This document shows positions 59,528-64,000 of a stretch of DNA of 64,000 bases, in pieces. Both the position numbers and the translations under genes were made by a program. Source of the stretch: Candidatus Aramenus sulfurataquae (GTDB lineage: Archaea; Thermoproteota; Thermoprotei_A; Sulfolobales; Sulfolobaceae); the NCBI GenBank assembly GCA_000565255.1, contig ASRH01000001.1, positions 1 to 64,000 on the forward strand. Direction: 5' to 3'. Numbering within the stretch: position 1 is the stretch's first letter; each line of letters starts with the position of its first letter. Under the pieces are notes generated by a model, which saw nothing but the letters and a program-made list of their open reading frames with translations, was not told the DNA's origin and ran no database searches.

Positions 59528-60092
59528 GCCTCTCCACCTCCAGGAAGGGACCCTCAACGCAGGGAAGGTTTCCCTTAACCTCGCACACTCCACAAACTCC
59601 CATCATGCAGTTCATCTTTACCCACCTCACGTAGACCAAGGACTTGCTGGGCAAGGCCTTATAGTCCCTTACCGAGGCTATGACGGTGTCCCACGTCTCA
59701 CCCTTTAAGGGCTCCCTGAACTCGGAACGACAGCCCTTACAATTGACGGCAACCTCAGAGCCTTTCCTCTTCGCCTCCCTAAGGGGGAAGAGTATGTCGT
59801 AGTAGAGCCCCCCCTCCGCAATCCCCAACACTTTCTTTCCAAGGGCTATTGGCCTTCCCAACGGCCCCTTAACCATAACTTCCATCCTCTTTGACAGCAA
59901 CTGATAGATCTTCTCGGAAGAGAAGTGCACGTAAAGTACTCCGTCTACGTAGTCGCCAATGCTCAGAGGCACTTCGAACTTAGGGAACACTAAGGTTATA
60001 AACTGCCCAGGCTTAGGCTCTAGCTTTACCTCTATCTCAGCCTCGTAGACTCCCCCGTTTCTCTTTATTGAAATTAACTTCCCGTAGGTCAC
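59511..60092 (-). CDS. pyrK: Dihydroorotate dehydrogenase electron-transfer subunit PyrK
   Basis: FAD and 2Fe-2S subunit passing electrons from PyrD to NAD or another acceptor. Residues 1-85 are a ferredoxin-reductase-like beta barrel; 160-190 carry the Fe-S cysteines in [17 protein letters not shown], with spacing 4-2-7. An additional CKGC pair lies near 120. At 193 residues it is shorter than bacterial PyrK (about 250), with a reduced nucleotide domain. The start overlaps the pyrI stop by 4 nt (ATGA). Confidence 0.82.
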   Translation of the reverse strand: MTYGKLISIKRNGGVYEAEIEVKLEPKPGQFITLVFPKFEVPLSIGDYVDGVLYVHFSSEKIYQLLSKRMEVMVKGPLGRPIALGKKVLGIAEGGLYYDILFPLREAKRKGSEVAVNCKGCRSEFREPLKGETWDTVIASVRDYKALPSKSLVYVRWVKMNCMMGVCGVCEVKGNLPCVEGPFLEVERLVDKG

Positions 60093-60556
60093 GACAAGAT
60101 CTGCCTCAGTACCTCTTCTTCACCTATCTCCGTTTCGCAGTAGGCGCACCTCAACGTTATCGGGCTTTTCCTGACAGTTATGAAAGTGCTCGTCGCCTCT
60201 ACGTCGTTGTTCGTTACGCACGACGGGTTTGGGCACTTTAGCAGACCCGATACCTTCTCTGGAACTCCCAGTTTCCTTTTGCCAACTACCTCGTATTCCT
60301 TTATTATGTTAATACTGGCGTTGGGGGCAATCAGAGTTATGAGTTCTGCCTCCTTCTCCTGAATTTCCCTATTCTCGATCTTCACAATGTCTTTACGTCC
60401 CATCTTCTTGCTCTCTACGTTCATCACTAGGGCCACCCTAATTCCCTCGCTTCCCCTTATGCCCAAAACCTTGAGCACTGCTAGTGCCCTACCAGCAGGT
60501 ATGTGGTCTATTACAGTTCCATTTCTTATTTTGCTGACGATTAGTCCGTTCTCCAT
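60089..60556 (-). CDS. pyrI: Aspartate carbamoyltransferase regulatory subunit
   Basis: Allosteric subunit of ATCase binding nucleotide effectors. The 155-residue protein has the N-terminal allosteric domain ([21 protein letters not shown]) and the zinc domain with [10 protein letters not shown] and CAYCE cysteines at the C-terminus. An SD GGTGA lies 4 nt before ATG 60556. It lies 4 nt after pyrB. Confidence 0.95.
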   Translation of the reverse strand: MENGLIVSKIRNGTVIDHIPAGRALAVLKVLGIRGSEGIRVALVMNVESKKMGRKDIVKIENREIQEKEAELITLIAPNASINIIKEYEVVGKRKLGVPEKVSGLLKCPNPSCVTNNDVEATSTFITVRKSPITLRCAYCETEIGEEEVLRQILS

Positions 60557-60560
60557 GGTC

Positions 60561-61454
60561 TCACCCTGTCAGAATAGTGTAAAGTAGCGCCATCCTAATT
60601 GGAACTCCAAGCGACGCTTGGTAGAAGTACTTAGCTTGAGGAGTCTTGTCAACCCTTCTGTCTATCTCGTTCACCCTTGGAAGAGGGTGGAGGATTATTG
60701 AGTCCTTCTTCATGTGCTCCACCAACTTCAAGTCAACCACGTAGCTCTCCTTTATCTTTTCGTACTCCATTTCGTCGGGGAACCTCTCCTTCTGTATCCT
60801 AGTGACGTAAAGTACGTCGACATCGGAGATGACGTCGTATGGGTTATCGCGTTCGATCACCTCGTAGTTCAGTTCTTGGACTATTTCCCTCCTCGCCCTC
60901 AGTTGCTGAGGTGAAATCAGAAACACCTTCTTAGGCTTAAACCTAGTCAAGGCCCTTAGAAGGCTGTTCACGGTCCTAGCGTACTTAAGGTCTCCGAAGA
61001 GGGCGAAGTTTAAGCCGTCCACCTGGCCAAATACCTTGTACACTGTGTATAGGTCTATCATGCTCTGAGTTGGGTGCTCGTGCTTGCCGTCACCGGCGTT
61101 AACTATGGGCTTTTCTGAGACCTCAGATGCGAACTTAGCAGCCCCGTCAAACTTGTGCCTAACCACGATGCACTCAGAGTAGTTCTCCAACATCCTAATG
61201 GTGTCGGCGAAGTTCTCCCCCTTCTCTACTGAAGTCCCCTCCACCGAAGTGAAGCCTATCACCTTTGCCCCTATCCTCCAAGAGGCTGTTGCAAAGCTAG
61301 TTGCAGTCCTAGTGCTGGGCTCGAAGAACGCCAACGACACTACTTTTCCATTAACGTTGGGCTTTAGCTTTCCGCCCAAAATCTCGTCTGACAGCTCAAA
61401 GAGCTTGTGGAATTCTTCCCTAGAAAAATCGTATGAGGAAATTACGTGCCTCAC
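60561..61454 (-). CDS. pyrB: Aspartate carbamoyltransferase catalytic subunit
   Basis: First committed step of pyrimidine synthesis. The 297-residue protein has the carbamoyl-phosphate motif [15 protein letters not shown] near 49, [17 protein letters not shown] near 125, [15 protein letters not shown] near 155 and [10 protein letters not shown] near 260. The start is GTG 61454. It leads the pyrBIKCD operon, transcribed away from pyrEF. Confidence 0.96.
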   Translation of the reverse strand: MRHVISSYDFSREEFHKLFELSDEILGGKLKPNVNGKVVSLAFFEPSTRTATSFATASWRIGAKVIGFTSVEGTSVEKGENFADTIRMLENYSECIVVRHKFDGAAKFASEVSEKPIVNAGDGKHEHPTQSMIDLYTVYKVFGQVDGLNFALFGDLKYARTVNSLLRALTRFKPKKVFLISPQQLRARREIVQELNYEVIERDNPYDVISDVDVLYVTRIQKERFPDEMEYEKIKESYVVDLKLVEHMKKDSIILHPLPRVNEIDRRVDKTPQAKYFYQASLGVPIRMALLYTILTG

Positions 61455-61516
61455 TAATTGCCCTTGCTTTTAGTTGGAGAAAAGCGTATTTAAACTCTTT
61501 TCCTTATTCTTCTGGG
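61455..61516. promoter_or_regulatory. Divergent pyrB / pyrE promoter
   Basis: The 62-base gap between the divergent pyrimidine operons contains GTATTTAAACTC (61485-61496), whose centre is about 27 nt before the pyrE ATG 61517 (leaderless). On the minus strand CTAAAAGCAAGG (about 61461-61472) or GTTTAAATACGC may serve pyrB. Known Sulfolobus pyr operons have the same divergent arrangement. Confidence 0.55.
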
Positions 61517-62095
61517 ATGAACATAGGAGATGTTCTGCTCGAGAGAAAATTACTGCTTATAGGTAACTTTATACTGACTTCCGGAAAAAGCAGTCCATAT
61601 TACCTTGACCTAAGGAGATTCCCCAACTTTCCCGAGTTCTTCGACGTGGTAGAGGAGGCCAAGAAAGTCGTGGAGAAAGTGGAGTTCGACATGATAATAG
61701 GCATAGCCACTGGGGGAGTTCCACTAGCCTCTTTCCTGGCGTGTAAGCTTAGAAAGCCTATGGGGTATATAAGGCTGGAGAAAAAGGGGTACGGAACTGA
61801 CAAGTTACTCGAGGCAGAGGTAGAGGGTAAGAGGGTACTAGTAGTGGACGACGTCGCAACCACAGGGGGCTCGTTGGAGAGGGCAATAAAGGAGGTAAAC
61901 AAGAACGGAGGGAAGGTAGTAGGGGCCTTTGTCCTAGTGGACAGACGAGAGGGGGCTAGGGAAAAACTCAAGGAGATGGGCGTCGAGCTTTACTCCCTTT
62001 ATAACATTCACGACATACTAAGGTCGATCCTTGGGAAGCTAAATGAGGCCGAGAGGAAGGGAATAGAGGAGTACTTGGTGAAGAACGTTGAGTAG
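61517..62095 (+). CDS. pyrE: Orotate phosphoribosyltransferase
   Basis: Joins orotate to PRPP, giving OMP. The 192-residue protein carries the PRPP loop [18 protein letters not shown] near 118 and [18 protein letters not shown] near 20. ATG 61517 ([13 protein letters not shown]) is chosen from the promoter spacing; the frame continues upstream to 61433 without good reason. The stop overlaps the TTG start of pyrF by 8 nt. Confidence 0.94.
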   Translation: MNIGDVLLERKLLLIGNFILTSGKSSPYYLDLRRFPNFPEFFDVVEEAKKVVEKVEFDMIIGIATGGVPLASFLACKLRKPMGYIRLEKKGYGTDKLLEAEVEGKRVLVVDDVATTGGSLERAIKEVNKNGGKVVGAFVLVDRREGAREKLKEMGVELYSLYNIHDILRSILGKLNEAERKGIEEYLVKNVE

Positions 62096-62750
62096 GATCA
62101 TCTTCTCCCTCGACGAGGTAGTCGACAAAGAAGTGCTTTTTTCCTTTTCTCCCCGTGTGGCCTACGTTAAGGTAGGGTGGCCTTTTATACTCAAGGCCGG
62201 GATGGAAGGAGTAAGAGATGTGTCTAGGGTATTTGAAGGCAGGTTGATTTTTGACCTAAAGCTGGCCGATATAGACTCTACCATGAGCAAGGTAGTAAGC
62301 TCGCTGACCCCTTACGGGGAAGGGTTCATCGCTCACGCGTTCGTGGGCTATGAAGGTGCATTAGATGAGGTAAAGGAGCTACTGGAAAAGGAAGGTAGGA
62401 AGCTCTTCCTGGTAGCGTCAATGTCACACCGAGGCTGGAACGACAGCTTTTACCCATATTTGAAGGAGGTGATACACAAGGCTAATCCATTTGGACTGGT
62501 GGCTCCAGCAACTAGGCTGGAAGTACTCAAGAGGATAAGGCAAGACTTCCCAGACAAGGTAATAGTTTCCCCAGGGGTTGGGGCACAGGGAGCTAGACCA
62601 GGGGACGCTTTATGTGCTGGAGCCGACTACGAGATCGTGGGAAGGAGCATTTACGCGTCTCCTAATCCATTCAAGTCCCTCCTCGAGGTGGAAAGGACAC
62701 AAGGGGAAAGGTTAAATGAGTGTAAAGGAGCAGAGGATCGACAGCAATAA
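62088..62750 (+). CDS. pyrF: Orotidine 5'-phosphate decarboxylase
   Basis: Final step to UMP. The 220-residue barrel has the catalytic Asp-Lys tetrad in [15 protein letters not shown] near 57-62, [23 protein letters not shown] near 167 and [11 protein letters not shown] near 188. The start is TTG 62088, overlapping pyrE by 8 nt. The C-terminal 35 nt overlap the following gene. Confidence 0.94.
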   Translation: MSRIIFSLDEVVDKEVLFSFSPRVAYVKVGWPFILKAGMEGVRDVSRVFEGRLIFDLKLADIDSTMSKVVSSLTPYGEGFIAHAFVGYEGALDEVKELLEKEGRKLFLVASMSHRGWNDSFYPYLKEVIHKANPFGLVAPATRLEVLKRIRQDFPDKVIVSPGVGAQGARPGDALCAGADYEIVGRSIYASPNPFKSLLEVERTQGERLNECKGAEDRQQ

Positions 62751-63375
62751 CAGGAGCAGGAAGATAGCGGAGCTCTACGGGCTTTTAACCCTGGCCGAGG
62801 ATTTACACGAGGAAGTTGGAGAAGCCCCAACTACAGACCTTAAGAAGGTTTACGTCCAGTCGTCTCCCCCGGAGGGTTACGAGGGGGTAGAGATAGGGAA
62901 AGCCCCACTATCTTACACTGTCCTCTACGATAAGATCTTCTCGGAATACGTAGAGTTCCTAAAGGAGGTAATGATTCCCTACGCTAGTAGGACCATGGAG
63001 ACCGGGATCGAGTTCATAAACGTGCTTTTGGACTCCGGGGAGTTCGCAATCTTCGAGGGAGAGGAAAACAGGGTCTCCTTACCTTTACCAAGCGGAATAG
63101 CCCTGGCCCACACTCACCCTGGGATATGCCTATTTTCGCACAAGGATCTAGAGACCGCAGACCATAACTTCATCCAGAGGTACGTGGTGGTGGCAGTTAT
63201 GAACACAAAGTGCAGTTCCTTTATCTTAAGGAAGGGACCTTACACGCCTGAAGACAGAGAAAGTCTACTGTGGCTTTCCAAGTCAGTCAAGAGGGCAAAA
63301 AGGCTAGAGGACCTCGTGGACAGCTACAAGGGTTTCAAGTCTGAGAACTTGATGTTTACGTACCTAGAGTTCTAG
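62716..63375 (+). CDS. Divergent JAMM/MPN-like protein downstream of pyrF
   Basis: A 219-residue protein. Residues 92-150 have a JAMM-like layout: Glu99 in GIEFINVLL (strand before the site) and the histidine-serine-aspartate group H132-x-H134-P-x5-S141-x2-D144 in HTHPGICLFSHKD. Spacing between HxH and Ser is one residue shorter than the usual JAMM. The N-terminal 90 residues are helical, and the C-terminus (RESLLWLSKSVKRAKRLEDLV) is basic. JAMM proteins are Zn metalloproteases, often desampylases or deubiquitinases. Activity is unproven. ATG 62716 overlaps pyrF by 35 nt, so co-translation is likely. Confidence 0.6.
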   Translation: MSVKEQRIDSNNRSRKIAELYGLLTLAEDLHEEVGEAPTTDLKKVYVQSSPPEGYEGVEIGKAPLSYTVLYDKIFSEYVEFLKEVMIPYASRTMETGIEFINVLLDSGEFAIFEGEENRVSLPLPSGIALAHTHPGICLFSHKDLETADHNFIQRYVVVAVMNTKCSSFILRKGPYTPEDRESLLWLSKSVKRAKRLEDLVDSYKGFKSENLMFTYLEF

Positions 63376-64000
63376 TCCTTCAGCTCCTCATACTCCATTC
63401 TCCTCTTTGCCAGAATGTTAATTGACGTTTCGGCCAGGTCCATCGAATACCTGCTTATCCTCCTGAAGGAGTCCGAAGCCATGAGGAAGCTTATCTTGTA
63501 AGGGGAGTCGGAGGAGAGGATCTTTGCCGACACTTGTCTGTGCATTTCAGCTATCTTTGCGTCCTCCTCTATCAACTTGTTGGCTATGTCCTTCCTCCCC
63601 TCAATGAAAGCCGAGGTGGCTCTCTTGTATACGTCTAAAACTAACTTCCCAAATTCTATCAAGTCCTTATCCCTTTGCCCGTTGAACTGTGGAATGAGTC
63701 CAGCTATCCTACTCGAGTGGTCAGATATCCTCTCGATAGACTTTATGGCGGAATGTATGTCGACGATCTGAGCAATGTTGTAGCCCTCCTCCTCCAAGAT
63801 CTCGAAGTTGGACACGCTGAGGCTTAACTGCCTAGATACGTAGAAGTAAAACCTGTCAACCTCGTCGTCCCTTTCCATCACTTCCCTTGCTATATCCACG
63901 TCCCAGTTCTCCATAGCAGTGATCACGTCCTTAAGCATGTTCTGAGATATGGTAGCGGCTCTCGATATGGCCCTAGAAATGGGCAGGTCTTTCTCGTTTA
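63372..64000 (-). CDS. PhoU-domain protein (5' end outside the window)
   Basis: Partial gene on the minus strand. The visible 209 codons form an all-helical PhoU domain: DWDVDIAREVMERDDEVDRFYFYVSRQL near its start, SIERISDHSSRIAGL with the metal-ligand-like Glu/Asp pattern, and a second three-helix bundle with SFRRISRYSMDLAE at the end. The frame stays open to base 64000, reading NEKDLPISRAISRAATISQNM before the first internal ATG at 63938, so the true start lies beyond. Archaeal members often carry an N-terminal AbrB-like DNA-binding domain, which would be outside the window. It converges on the JAMM-like gene with a 4-nt overlap. Confidence 0.82.
   Translation of the reverse strand, partial: NEKDLPISRAISRAATISQNMLKDVITAMENWDVDIAREVMERDDEVDRFYFYVSRQLSLSVSNFEILEEEGYNIAQIVDIHSAIKSIERISDHSSRIAGLIPQFNGQRDKDLIEFGKLVLDVYKRATSAFIEGRKDIANKLIEEDAKIAEMHRQVSAKILSSDSPYKISFLMASDSFRRISRYSMDLAETSINILAKRRMEYEELKD

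Overview
The window comes from a thermoacidophilic crenarchaeon of the order Sulfolobales. Evidence: a canonical sulfur oxygenase reductase; archaeal/crenarchaeal information-processing genes (PolB1-type polymerase, PriL, Hjc, TmcA, eS26, an archaeal A-type ATP synthase operon); Arg codons dominated by AGG/AGA; and many leaderless genes with a TATA-like box about 25 nt before the start codon. GC looks moderate, higher than I would expect for Acidianus, so a Metallosphaera-like or related sulfur oxidiser is plausible; I did not compute GC and the genus is an inference.

Layout. 1-5.9 kb: decayed MFS transporter remnant, 2-hydroxyacid dehydrogenase overlapping tmcA, the sulfur oxygenase reductase gene (sor) and an MFS transporter. 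6-11.5 kb: two conserved unknowns, acetyl-CoA synthetase, and a large membrane-anchored, glycosylation-rich surface protein with a disturbed 3' end. 11.6-19.2 kb: a tiny CxxC protein, tRNA-Arg(TCG), DNA polymerase B1, an acidic-tailed small protein (possible polymerase partner), an aKMT4-like protein lysine methyltransferase, a lipid head-group transferase, primase large subunit and MetRS. 19.2-26.6 kb: the archaeal ATP synthase cluster (atpI divergent from atpFEABDGK). 26.7-32.1 kb: proS, rps26e, pdxST, a PIN-ATPase and hjc. 32.1-35.2 kb: branched-chain amino acid genes ilvB-ilvN-ilvC. 35.4-41.9 kb: HAD phosphatase, permuted GTPase, an unknown beta-rich protein, ubiA prenyltransferase, a small winged-helix-like protein, an FAD reductase, speD, DUF211, a tRNA thiolase and cobalamin adenosyltransferase. 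41.9-53.6 kb: leuS, an unknown, the complete histidine operon hisC-G-A-B-F-D-E-H-I, an Fe-S assembly factor and serS. 53.6-57.5 kb: radical SAM protein, zinc-ribbon protein, Lrp regulator, MarC and two small unknowns. 57.5-62.8 kb: divergent pyrimidine operons pyrBIKCD (minus) and pyrEF (plus), the latter followed by a divergent JAMM-like protein. The window ends inside a PhoU-domain gene.

Most of the window is ordinary core metabolism and information processing, very tightly packed, with many 4-30 nt overlaps, including tail-to-tail overlaps between opposite strands. I saw no CRISPR array, no intact insertion sequence and no defence island. The most interesting signals are: three genes (hisC, hisB, and the FAD reductase after speD) whose family-conserved N-termini extend upstream of any ATG/GTG/TTG, implying non-canonical initiation; a palindrome sitting between the TATA box and start of the surface-protein gene, whose 3' end is replaced by a hairpin-rich, inverted-repeat-bounded segment; a JAMM-like protein coupled to pyrF; and several small unannotated-class proteins beside replication and transcription genes.

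All functional calls rest on reading motifs and family resemblance from memory; no database search was run.
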